Shown here in pieces: positions 42,598 through 51,175 of a stretch of 64,000 nucleotides of DNA (the stretch's first letter is position 1; every line of letters begins with the position of its first letter). The DNA comes from Dyadobacter sp. CY343. Lineage in GTDB: Bacteria; Bacteroidota; Bacteroidia; Cytophagales; Spirosomataceae. Where the stretch lies: the NCBI RefSeq assembly GCF_021390335.1, contig NZ_JAJUXK010000001.1, positions 558,001-622,000 on the forward strand, given 5' to 3'. The notes under the pieces are model-generated. The model saw only the letters and a list, made by a program, of their open reading frames with translations, searched no databases and was not told where the DNA came from. Made by a program: the position numbers and the translations under genes.

Positions 42598-45003
42598 TCA
42601 ATCCGATTTCAAACTCTTCACCGGATTCATTCGCGCAGCTTTATAGGTTTGAATGCAAACCACAAAGCCAATCAATACTGTGAAGCCGAACCCAATTGCT
42701 GCGAATGTGACCCAGCCTGGCGTGATGCGGTAGGCGTAGTTTTCTAGCCAGTTTTTCATAACAAAAAATGCGGAAGGGAAAGAAATTAGCGTTCCGATCA
42801 GCATGACGATCAGAAATTCTTTCAGGAAAAGCATCACTACACTCATTTCCGAGGCGCCGAGCACTTTGCGGATCCCCAGCTCGCGCGTTCTTCTGGCTAC
42901 ATTCAGCGATACCATTCCTGAAATACCAAGCAATACGATAATAACTGCCAGAATAGTAGCGAGTTGCGAAGCCTTTTTTAGCTGGATTTCTGATTGATAT
43001 AATTTCTGTAAAGTCTGGTCAATAAAGTTGTATTCAAATGGTGCGTCGGGCATTACTTCGTGCCATTTTTCTTCCAGCGCCGCCATTGAGCTCACCATAT
43101 CCGAACCCAGGTGGAAAGTAAGAAAACGATACGCATTACCTCCGCGGACGTGAAGAAATGCCAGCGGCTTGATCGCGTTATGCATCGATTCGAAATGAAA
43201 GTTAGCTGTAACACCGCTGATCGTGAGCGGCTGAGGGAAAGTGTGGATCCTGATTTGTCTGCCGACTGCTTCACCGGGATTTTTGTAGCCCAATGCTTTT
43301 GTCAGTGATTCGTTTACCACAATGCGGTCGGTTTGCGGGGCGATATCTGATTTTTGGAAAAAATCTCCCGCGAGCAGCGGAATACCGTAAGTGCTCGCAA
43401 AGTGCTGATCTGTGGCCAGAAACTTAGTATGCGTGGCGCTGGCAGAATCCTGGCCAGCCTGATATACGCCATATTCGGCCCCCGAATTCCCATTTGGTAT
43501 TTCGTAAGACAGACTTACCGAGCTTACTTCTATCATACGCCCGAACTCACTCCGGATCGCCTCCATTTTGGCCAGTCCCTCCGGTGTCCAGTCGCGCGGC
43601 ACAGCGACAGTAACGCGCGCATTTTTATTGAAACCCAAACTTTTATTAAAGAAATAATCTACCTGCTGAGAAACGATCGCCGCGGCTGCAAATACGAACA
43701 ATGCGATCGTGAACTGTACCGCAAGCAGCATTCTGCGAAATCCGATATTTTCCTTTACTGACTTGAATTTTCCCTTCATCGACTCCACAGAAGGTATCGC
43801 CGACAGTACAAATGCAGGATAGGAACCAGCGAGCAAGCCTACCAGCAATGCAATAAGCGGTGCAATCAGAAACGACCAGCCCGGAAGTTGCGGCAGCGAA
43901 GCAAGTTCCGTACCGATAATATTCCCAAAGTAGCCTCTGGCTAATACATAAAACCCAATAGATAACAGACTAGCAAATGCCGCAAGCAATACAGACTCCG
44001 CCAGGAATTGTCCGATGATCTGCTTTTTCAGGCTACCCAATACCTTCCTCACACCAATTTCTTTCAACCGCGATGCAGAGCTGGCGACGGAGATATTAAT
44101 AAAATTCACAATCGCCATCAGCAATATAAATGCGGTGATAGCTGACAAGGTGTAGATCATTTTTTGAACCAAACCGTTATTCGCCTCCCGATAATAGCTT
44201 TTTAGCGGAGTAAGATAGGCGCGCAGGTTGTTACGCAGCTGCGGCGGGGTATTTGTGGCAAGCAATCTGGCGATCGGCTTTTCAAGATCGGCTGGTTTTA
44301 CGCCTTTTTGAAGTTGAATAAAAGTGAGCATGTACGGGAAATTCCAGTCGTTTTCTGCGCCTTTCCGGCCGTCGAGTGAGCTCAGCGGAATGAAGACTTC
44401 ACTGGTATTTCCTGACAAATGATTGACAGAGTTGTTGGAAAGATCGTCCATCACGGCAGTTACTTCATATTCCTGTTTGCCGCCGATGAAGTTATGCAGC
44501 GTAAGATTTTCACCCACAACATCCGTCTTACCGAAATATTTCAGTGCTTTTGCACGCGTGATCACCACCGCATTCGGCTGTTGCATTGCCGTTTTTGCGT
44601 CGCCGTGAAGGAGCGGGAAACCGTACATCGTTAGTAGCGTCGAGTCGCCGGTTTGCACCTCTTCACGGAAATGTTTGTCGCCTTTGGAAACCGCTACCGT
44701 AATTCCGTCGTAACGATAATAGCCTGCAACCAGATTGGGATATTCGTCGCGTAAAGCTTTTCCGAGCGGGCCGAGGGTCGCCAGGTCGATCCCCATATCC
44801 GGATTTTTCCAGTCACTGCGGATAATGTACTGGTTATCAGCATTCCGCAAGTCAGCATTGACCTTTAACTCTCCATAGATGTAACTCCCCACCAAATAGG
44901 TGAAAGTGATCCCGACCGAAAGCCCAAATATGGTCAGTAGTGAATAGAACCTGCGTTTTAGCAAGTTGCGTAATGCAATTTTGAAGTAGTTATGCAGCAT
45001 CAA
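42598..45003 (-). CDS. Large FtsX/MacB-type ABC transporter permease
   Basis: 801 residues. An N-terminal helix (about 18-40), a MacB periplasmic core domain, and four further helices make up the first half; a second FtsX domain fills the last 120 residues (SQLATILAVIIVLLGISGMVSLNVARRTRELGIRKVLGASEMSVV). The GIRKVLGA and GVRKVLGS blocks mark both coupling loops. These duplicated permeases of Bacteroidota belong to the MacB/YbbP family and work with a separate ATPase; here that gene is missing next to it. Confidence 0.9.
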   Translation of the reverse strand: MMLHNYFKIALRNLLKRRFYSLLTIFGLSVGITFTYLVGSYIYGELKVNADLRNADNQYIIRSDWKNPDMGIDLATLGPLGKALRDEYPNLVAGYYRYDGITVAVSKGDKHFREEVQTGDSTLLTMYGFPLLHGDAKTAMQQPNAVVITRAKALKYFGKTDVVGENLTLHNFIGGKQEYEVTAVMDDLSNNSVNHLSGNTSEVFIPLSSLDGRKGAENDWNFPYMLTFIQLQKGVKPADLEKPIARLLATNTPPQLRNNLRAYLTPLKSYYREANNGLVQKMIYTLSAITAFILLMAIVNFINISVASSASRLKEIGVRKVLGSLKKQIIGQFLAESVLLAAFASLLSIGFYVLARGYFGNIIGTELASLPQLPGWSFLIAPLIALLVGLLAGSYPAFVLSAIPSVESMKGKFKSVKENIGFRRMLLAVQFTIALFVFAAAAIVSQQVDYFFNKSLGFNKNARVTVAVPRDWTPEGLAKMEAIRSEFGRMIEVSSVSLSYEIPNGNSGAEYGVYQAGQDSASATHTKFLATDQHFASTYGIPLLAGDFFQKSDIAPQTDRIVVNESLTKALGYKNPGEAVGRQIRIHTFPQPLTISGVTANFHFESMHNAIKPLAFLHVRGGNAYRFLTFHLGSDMVSSMAALEEKWHEVMPDAPFEYNFIDQTLQKLYQSEIQLKKASQLATILAVIIVLLGISGMVSLNVARRTRELGIRKVLGASEMSVVMLFLKEFLIVMLIGTLISFPSAFFVMKNWLENYAYRITPGWVTFAAIGFGFTVLIGFVVCIQTYKAARMNPVKSLKSD

Positions 45004-45026
45004 ATCCCGGTATTAAGTCAGTGCGA

Positions 45027-45034
45027 CAAAAATA
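45027..45034 (-). promoter_or_regulatory. -7 promoter element of the permease at 42598-45003
   Basis: The minus strand reads TATTTTTG, a TAnnTTTG match, 23 bp upstream of the ATG. It indicates that this permease has its own promoter and is not simply read through from its upstream neighbour. Confidence 0.55.
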
Positions 45035-45099
45035 GCCGGGATTGATAGAGGTGATTTCGCTTTAACTTTTTTTAACCTCAACCGAACAGTGAGCGCATA

Positions 45100-47493
45100 T
45101 TATTCGCTCCGCAAACTTTTGACAGGGTTCATCGTAGCCGACCTTAATGCCTGCGCGCTAACCGTCAATAGCGCGATAATAATCGCGAGTAGTCCGGCTG
45201 AGGCGAATATCCACCAGGAGAGGGTTTCTTTATATTGAAAATTTTTCAGCCACTCTGTCATCGCAAAAATGGCGACGGGTGTCCCGATCACGATCGCCAC
45301 CAGCACCAGTTTGATGAAGTCTTTGGATAACAACAAAACCACACTTTGTACGCTGGCTCCCAATACTTTACGAACCCCAATTTCCTTCGTCCGCGACTCG
45401 GCTGCAAATGCGGCGAGCCCGAATAAGCCGAGGCACGCTATCAAAACGGCAAGTACTGCGAATGTAAGCATTACATTTCCCTGGCGCTGCTCCGACCTGT
45501 ACTGCTGCGCGAAATTTGCATCCAGAAACTGGAATTCCAATGTAGCTTCCGGGTCAAATTCCCTATATGCCTCCCGCATAAATGCCAGGGCTTCTTTCGT
45601 TTTGCCTGCGCTGATGCGGACATAAATATTATCGCGGTCCGAAGAGGCAGGCAGTTGTAGTACCAGCGGCTCTATTTTATGTTGTAGTGAATAAATGTGA
45701 AAATCATTGACAACTCCCACAATCCGGGCTTCCTTCGTGTTACCCTGTCCATCTATAAAATATTTTAGCCTTTTGCCCACCGGATTTTCCCATCCCTGTT
45801 TTTTCACCAAAGATTCATTGACCAGCACTGAGCCAAACCGGTCAGCTTCGGACTCCGAGCTAAAATTTTTGCCGGATGACAGCTTGATTTGCATCGTTTT
45901 GAGGAAATCGCTATCGACCGAAAATTTTTGGACCTTCTGTGTGTTTTCTCCCATTTGCCCATTTTCCTTTTCAAAAAACATGCCCGCAGACCCGATATAG
46001 TTAGTTCCGATCGAATTGCCGGAAGATGCTGCACTTTCTATCAAAGCACTTGTTAACAGCTTTTGTTTCAGTGCACTTACCTGCGTTCTAACTTCGTCTT
46101 TGTCAATATGGAATACCAGTACCTGACTTTTGTTAAACCCGAGATCCTTACTATTTACATAGTGCATTTGCCTGTAAACTACCGCCGAGCAGGCGATCAT
46201 AACGACAGTCGCCGCAAACTGGAATACGACCAGCGATTTGCGGAAATAGCCGCTGCCGGTTTGGCTGCCGATCTGTCCTTTCAAGGCAGTGACGGGGCGA
46301 AATCCTGAAAAGCGCAATGCCGGGTACAAGCCGCTCAAAATACCAACAAGGCTGATAAATGCTATTGCAAAGAGCGCGCTGAACATATTGTTCCGATACC
46401 CGATCGATAGTGTTTTTTCGGCCAATGCATTAAACAGTGGCAACGAAATGACGACCAGGAGGTAAGCCACCGCACCCGCGAAAAACGTCATAATCAGCGA
46501 TTCGGTCAGAAACTGGGCAATCAGCTGTGAGCGTTCCGAACCTATTGCCTTGCGAACGCCTACCTCGCGGATCCTTTTCATTGACCGGGCGGTATACAGG
46601 TTTACGTAGTTAATGCAGGCGATCAGGAGGATCAGCGCGGCTATTGCTCCGAATACATAAACGGTATTGATATTACCGTTCGCGCTGATTTCAAATTCGA
46701 GGTCCGAGTGCAGGTGAATGGAGGTAAGAGGTTGCAGCTCCATTTGATAGGCCACATTACCCATCTCTTTTTTCAGGTATTTTGGGAAAAAACCGGCAAG
46801 TTTCTTTTCAAATTTCTGGCGGTCCGTCCCGTTTTTGAGCAGCATATAAGTATACAGTTCAAATTGCTGCCAGCCTGTTGTGTAATCTTTTGGTAAAGAA
46901 CGTATCGCGCTGAATTTTAAATGTGAATTCGCAGGCACGTCGTCAATTACCGCGGTGACTACATTGGGATAATCGTTACTGAAAAAAACCGTTTTTCCCA
47001 CCGCAGACGCAGGGTTTTTGAACAGACGCTCGGCCAGCGTTTTGGTGAGGACAATTTTCTGAGGTTCGCTTAAAGCAGTTTTCGCATTACCATATAATAC
47101 AGGAAATGTAAAAACGTCGAGGATCGCAGCATCGGCAAAGTAAATATCATTGGCGACGACTTCATTTTTACCATATTTTACCCTGCCGCCGCCTTCCTGG
47201 CTGATCCGAACTGTTTTTTCGATTTCGGGATAATCAGTTTGCAGTGCTATGGCGAAGGGCGCAGAGGTGAGCGGAATGTGAAAACTGCTTTCGTCCCAGG
47301 AAGCGCGATGTACCACACGGACGATCCTGTCGGCTTTTTCGTGAAATCGGTCGTAGCTCAACTCGTCGGCCACGTACAGCACCATCAGCCAAACCGCCGC
47401 CATTCCGATACCCAGTCCGAAGATATTGAGGCCGCTGAAAAGCCTTTGTTTTCCGAAGTTCCGGAAGCTGATTTTAATATAGTTGAGCAGCAT
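45100..47493 (-). CDS. Large FtsX/MacB-type ABC transporter permease, second copy
   Basis: 797 residues with the same plan as the neighbouring permease: signal-anchor, MacB core, four helices, second periplasmic domain and C-terminal FtsX domain (GNVMLTFAVLAVLIACLGLFGLAAFAAESRTKEIGVRKVLGASVQSVV). The two are clearly related but diverged. It is on the same strand as the other permease, with 96 bp between. No ATPase gene adjoins it. Confidence 0.9.
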   Translation of the reverse strand: MLLNYIKISFRNFGKQRLFSGLNIFGLGIGMAAVWLMVLYVADELSYDRFHEKADRIVRVVHRASWDESSFHIPLTSAPFAIALQTDYPEIEKTVRISQEGGGRVKYGKNEVVANDIYFADAAILDVFTFPVLYGNAKTALSEPQKIVLTKTLAERLFKNPASAVGKTVFFSNDYPNVVTAVIDDVPANSHLKFSAIRSLPKDYTTGWQQFELYTYMLLKNGTDRQKFEKKLAGFFPKYLKKEMGNVAYQMELQPLTSIHLHSDLEFEISANGNINTVYVFGAIAALILLIACINYVNLYTARSMKRIREVGVRKAIGSERSQLIAQFLTESLIMTFFAGAVAYLLVVISLPLFNALAEKTLSIGYRNNMFSALFAIAFISLVGILSGLYPALRFSGFRPVTALKGQIGSQTGSGYFRKSLVVFQFAATVVMIACSAVVYRQMHYVNSKDLGFNKSQVLVFHIDKDEVRTQVSALKQKLLTSALIESAASSGNSIGTNYIGSAGMFFEKENGQMGENTQKVQKFSVDSDFLKTMQIKLSSGKNFSSESEADRFGSVLVNESLVKKQGWENPVGKRLKYFIDGQGNTKEARIVGVVNDFHIYSLQHKIEPLVLQLPASSDRDNIYVRISAGKTKEALAFMREAYREFDPEATLEFQFLDANFAQQYRSEQRQGNVMLTFAVLAVLIACLGLFGLAAFAAESRTKEIGVRKVLGASVQSVVLLLSKDFIKLVLVAIVIGTPVAIFAMTEWLKNFQYKETLSWWIFASAGLLAIIIALLTVSAQALRSATMNPVKSLRSE

Positions 47494-47699
47494 GGCAGTT
47501 TAGGTTTGTTTGTTCTCGCTGTTTAAAAACGTATGCCAATTCCGGTAGTGATTCACTGTCAGTAAGTTAGCTCTCTAAATATAGATAATTTGTCCGGTTT
47601 CGAACATTGGGTTTACGTATGTCCGGTCAAAATACCTAATTTTACCAACTTCCATATTTTGGATGCATTAACAGTAATTTCTCTTTGATTTTTAACTAA

Positions 47700-49184
47700 A
47701 TGAACCCATCACCCGCTACCTCTTTACAAGACATCGTAGGGCACGCCAAAGAATACGGCTTCGTTTTTCCTTCTTCTGAAATATACGACGGTTTACAGGC
47801 CGTTTATGATTACGGTCAAAATGGTGTAGAGCTTAAAAATAACCTCAAAGCAGCGTGGTGGAAAGCCATGACGCAATTGCACGATAATATCGTGGGCATC
47901 GACGCGTCGATTTTCATGCATCCGCTTACCTGGAAAGCTTCCGGTCACGTCGACGGATTTAATGATCCGATGATCGATAACAAGGACTCCAAAAAAAGGT
48001 ACCGCGCCGATCAGCTGCTGGAAGGCAAGGCTGAACAATATGCAGCCGAAGGTAATGAGGCAAAATCGCAGGAATTGCTGGCAGAAATGGGGCGGCTTTT
48101 GAGTGCTGAGGATCTGAATGGTGTACGTGAGCTGATCATTTCTGAAAATATCAAATGTCCGGTTTCAGGTACTGCCAATTGGACGGAAGTACGTCAGTTC
48201 AATCTGATGTTCAGTACGCAGGTAGGCTCGGTAGCTGAGGATTCAAACCTGATCTACCTCCGTCCCGAAACTGCGCAGGGTATATTCGTCAACTTCCTGA
48301 ATGTGCAGAAAAGCGGTCGGATGAAAATTCCTTTCGGTATTGCGCAGATCGGGAAAGCATTCAGAAATGAGATCGTAGCGCGGCAGTTCACCTTCCGTAT
48401 GCGTGAATTTGAACAAATGGAAATGCAGTTTTTCATCCGCCCCGGCACTGAAATGGCCTGGTACGAGTCGTGGAAAGAAGCCCGGATGAAATTTCATAAA
48501 GCGATCGGGTTACCTGCTGAAAAGCTGAAATTCCACGATCACGAGAAGCTGGCGCATTATGCAAATGCAGCCGTAGATATTGAATATCAGTTTCCATTCG
48601 GTTTCCGTGAGATGGAAGGTATTCACTCGCGCACCGACTTTGACCTGCGTAACCACCAGGAATTATCGAAGAAAAAGCAGCAGTACTTTGATTCTGACCT
48701 GGATGAAAATGGCAAACCTTACGGAAACTACATTCCTTATGTAGTCGAAACTTCGGTAGGAGCAGATCGCCTTTTCCTGGCTGCTTTCTGCAATGCGTAC
48801 ACGGTCGAAACAGTAGGCGAGGGCGAGAACCAGAAAGAACGTACTTATCTGAAATTGCATCCGGCGCTGGCGCCTTTCAAAGTGGCAGTACTTCCATTGG
48901 TTAAAAAAGACGGACTGGCTGAAAAAGCGCAAACTATTGCGAATTCGCTTAAATCTTCCTTCAGAACTACTTACGATGATGGTGCGGCAATTGGAAAACG
49001 TTATACCCGCCAGGATCTGATCGGTACCCCGTTTTGCATTGCCGTGGATTATCAGACGATGGAAGATGATACCGTTACAATCCGTCACCGCGATACGATG
49101 GAGCAGGAGCGGGTTGCGATCAGTGAATTGAAAGAAAAAATTGGCTACCAGGTTTCTATCGAGCGTATTCTGGAAGCGATATAA
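47700..49184 (+). CDS. glyS: Glycine--tRNA ligase
   Basis: 494 residues, the alpha2-type class II enzyme of Bacteroidota (homologous to the eukaryotic/archaeal form). Motif 2 is seen at FRNEIVARQFTFRMREFEQMEMQ, motif 3 near VETSVGADRLFLAAF, and the C-terminal anticodon-binding domain starts at LAPFKVAVLPL. It charges tRNA-Gly in the cytoplasm. A terminator follows. Confidence 0.96.
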   Translation: MNPSPATSLQDIVGHAKEYGFVFPSSEIYDGLQAVYDYGQNGVELKNNLKAAWWKAMTQLHDNIVGIDASIFMHPLTWKASGHVDGFNDPMIDNKDSKKRYRADQLLEGKAEQYAAEGNEAKSQELLAEMGRLLSAEDLNGVRELIISENIKCPVSGTANWTEVRQFNLMFSTQVGSVAEDSNLIYLRPETAQGIFVNFLNVQKSGRMKIPFGIAQIGKAFRNEIVARQFTFRMREFEQMEMQFFIRPGTEMAWYESWKEARMKFHKAIGLPAEKLKFHDHEKLAHYANAAVDIEYQFPFGFREMEGIHSRTDFDLRNHQELSKKKQQYFDSDLDENGKPYGNYIPYVVETSVGADRLFLAAFCNAYTVETVGEGENQKERTYLKLHPALAPFKVAVLPLVKKDGLAEKAQTIANSLKSSFRTTYDDGAAIGKRYTRQDLIGTPFCIAVDYQTMEDDTVTIRHRDTMEQERVAISELKEKIGYQVSIERILEAI

Positions 49185-49203
49185 GTAAATGCATTACAAA
49201 TGA

Positions 49204-49236
49204 AAAAGGGCTGATTCACATGGAATCGGCCCTTTT
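49204..49236 (+). terminator. Rho-independent terminator of glyS
   Basis: A 14-bp stem with one wobble (49204-49217 with 49223-49236, arms starting AAAAGGGC and ending GCCCTTTT) around a 5-base loop. It lies between glyS and the convergent XRE regulator gene and may work in both directions. Confidence 0.85.
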
Positions 49237-49256
49237 CAGTTTTAACTTGTTGATGT

Positions 49257-49514
49257 TTAGTCGGAGGTGTGTAATCTCACCAGTTCTTCCGAATTTCCTT
49301 TAATCAGGTCTACCGAGTCAACTTCCAGGATTTGCGCGATCTGGATCAGTCTTTCCAGTGTGATTCGCGTGTAAGCAAGCTCGATTTTACTGTAAGCATT
49401 TTGTGAAATGCCTAGTTTCATTGCGAGATATTCCTGAGTGTAATCCCTATACTCCCTGATCTTTCGGATGTTCAGTGCCACGGATCGGATCTTAGCCTCT
49501 ATCGTTTGCTCCAT
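49257..49514 (-). CDS. Small XRE-family regulator
   Basis: 85 residues consisting of an HTH_3 domain (NIRKIREYRDYTQEYLAMKLGISQNAYSKIE) and short flanks. It has no ligand or peptidase domain. Such single-domain XRE proteins often act as local repressors, but neither neighbour (glyS, pncB) suggests a target. Confidence 0.88.
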   Translation of the reverse strand: MEQTIEAKIRSVALNIRKIREYRDYTQEYLAMKLGISQNAYSKIELAYTRITLERLIQIAQILEVDSVDLIKGNSEELVRLHTSD

Positions 49515-49665
49515 GAAACTCCATTTTTAGTGTCGTTGAAAGTCTGTTCTCGAAACATACGTTCGACAGCGGGCAGAAAGATCAATTTGTGTAGAAAAGT
49601 GGAGTTATTTATTAATTTCACAACCTACCAGATAGTCGCTTCACTACAAACTAACACTGACATTG

Positions 49666-51141
49666 ATGATCAATAAATTATATGATACTTCCCTGAGCCT
49701 GCTCACCGACCTGTACCAGCTCACTATGGCATACGGATATTGGAAAGCCGGAAAAGCAGAGCAGGAGGCTGTTTTTAACCTTTATTTCAGAAAACATCCC
49801 TTTCAGGGCGGGTTCACTATTGCCTGCGGGCTTAATAGTGTGATCGATTACATTCAGGAATTCCGGTTCAGCCCCGAAGACCTGGCCTATATTGGTTCGT
49901 TAAAAGGGAATGACGAGAACAAGCTTTTTGAGCCGGGTTTTCTGGATTATCTGGAAAAAATGGAAATGCAATGCAGCATTGACGCAATTCCCGAAGGGAC
50001 CGTAGTATTTCCAAATGAGCCGCTACTGAGAGTTCAGGGGCCGATACTGCAATGCCAGTTACTCGAAACGCCGCTGTTGAACCTGGTCAATTTTCAGTCA
50101 CTGATCGCCACAAAAGCGGCCCGGATGCGGCTGGTTGCCAAAGATGATGTGTTGCTGGAGTTCGGTTTGCGACGCGCCCAGGGCCCCGACGGTGGGGTTA
50201 CTGCCAGCCGTGCTGCCTATATCGGCGGTTTTGATGCAACTTCCAATCTGCTGGCGGGCAAATTGTATGATATTCCGGTGAAAGGAACACACGCGCACAG
50301 CTGGGTAATGTCGTTTGATACCGAGCTGGAATCGTTTGAAACCTATTCGCAGCATCTTCCCAATAATGTCACTTTGCTGGTCGATACCTACGATTCGCTG
50401 AATGGCGTGCGCAATGCGATCGAAGCGGGGAAATCGTTGCGGGCACGGGGCTACGATCTCGGCGGGATCCGGCTTGATTCCGGTGACCTGGCCTATTTAA
50501 GTGTCGAATCAAGAAAGCTATTGGACGAAGCCGGGTTTGAAAAAACGAATATCGTTGCGAGTAACGACCTCGACGAATACATTATGGACAGTCTGAAAAT
50601 CCAGGGCGCTAAAATCAACGTGTGGGGAATAGGTACCAAGCTGGTGACAGCCTACGACCAGCCGGCCTTGGGAGGTGTGTACAAACTGGCTGCCATTAAA
50701 ACCAGCAGCGGAGAGTGGGATTACAAACTCAAATTGTCGGAGCAGGCAATCAAGGTTTCGACGCCTGGTATTCAGCAGGTTAGGCGGTTCAGCGATAATA
50801 AAGGTTTTGTGTCAGATATGATATTTAATATCGAAAATCCGCTGATCGGTAAGTCGACGATGATCGATCCTTATGATTTTACAAAAAACCGCTCATTTGC
50901 AGAGAATACACATTTTGAAGATCTGCTGGTGCCTATTTTCGCAAATGGAAAATTGATTTACAGTCTGCCTTCGATTCATGAAGCGAAAGCGAGGGTACAG
51001 GATCAGCTCGCGCATTTTTACAAAGGAATTAAAAGGTTCGTGAATCCGCATACTTATCCGGTTGGGCTGGAAAAGCATTTGTTTGATATGAAAACTGAGC
51101 TGATCATGAAGCTGAGACAAAAAGAGCCCGAAGCTTTGTAA
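49666..51141 (+). CDS. pncB: Nicotinate phosphoribosyltransferase
   Basis: 491 residues from ATG 49666. Family blocks are present: LLTDLYQLTMAYGYWKAGK at the N-terminus, FGLRRAQGPDGG with the phosphoribosyl-binding region, the catalytic GTHAHSWVMSF block and RLDSGDLAYLS. It converts nicotinate and PRPP to nicotinate mononucleotide in NAD salvage. A GC-rich hairpin overlaps its stop codon. Confidence 0.95.
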   Translation: MINKLYDTSLSLLTDLYQLTMAYGYWKAGKAEQEAVFNLYFRKHPFQGGFTIACGLNSVIDYIQEFRFSPEDLAYIGSLKGNDENKLFEPGFLDYLEKMEMQCSIDAIPEGTVVFPNEPLLRVQGPILQCQLLETPLLNLVNFQSLIATKAARMRLVAKDDVLLEFGLRRAQGPDGGVTASRAAYIGGFDATSNLLAGKLYDIPVKGTHAHSWVMSFDTELESFETYSQHLPNNVTLLVDTYDSLNGVRNAIEAGKSLRARGYDLGGIRLDSGDLAYLSVESRKLLDEAGFEKTNIVASNDLDEYIMDSLKIQGAKINVWGIGTKLVTAYDQPALGGVYKLAAIKTSSGEWDYKLKLSEQAIKVSTPGIQQVRRFSDNKGFVSDMIFNIENPLIGKSTMIDPYDFTKNRSFAENTHFEDLLVPIFANGKLIYSLPSIHEAKARVQDQLAHFYKGIKRFVNPHTYPVGLEKHLFDMKTELIMKLRQKEPEAL

Positions 51142-51154
51142 GTGCTCCGGGCTC
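51124..51154. terminator. Hairpin at the pncB stop, possible terminator
   Basis: GAGCCCG (51124-51130) pairs with CGGGCTC (51148-51154) across the stop codon of pncB. The T-run is weak, so this is a tentative call for the convergent pair pncB and M16 peptidase. Confidence 0.4.
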
Positions 51155-51175
51155 GCTTTAAGGGTGGTATTTTGA

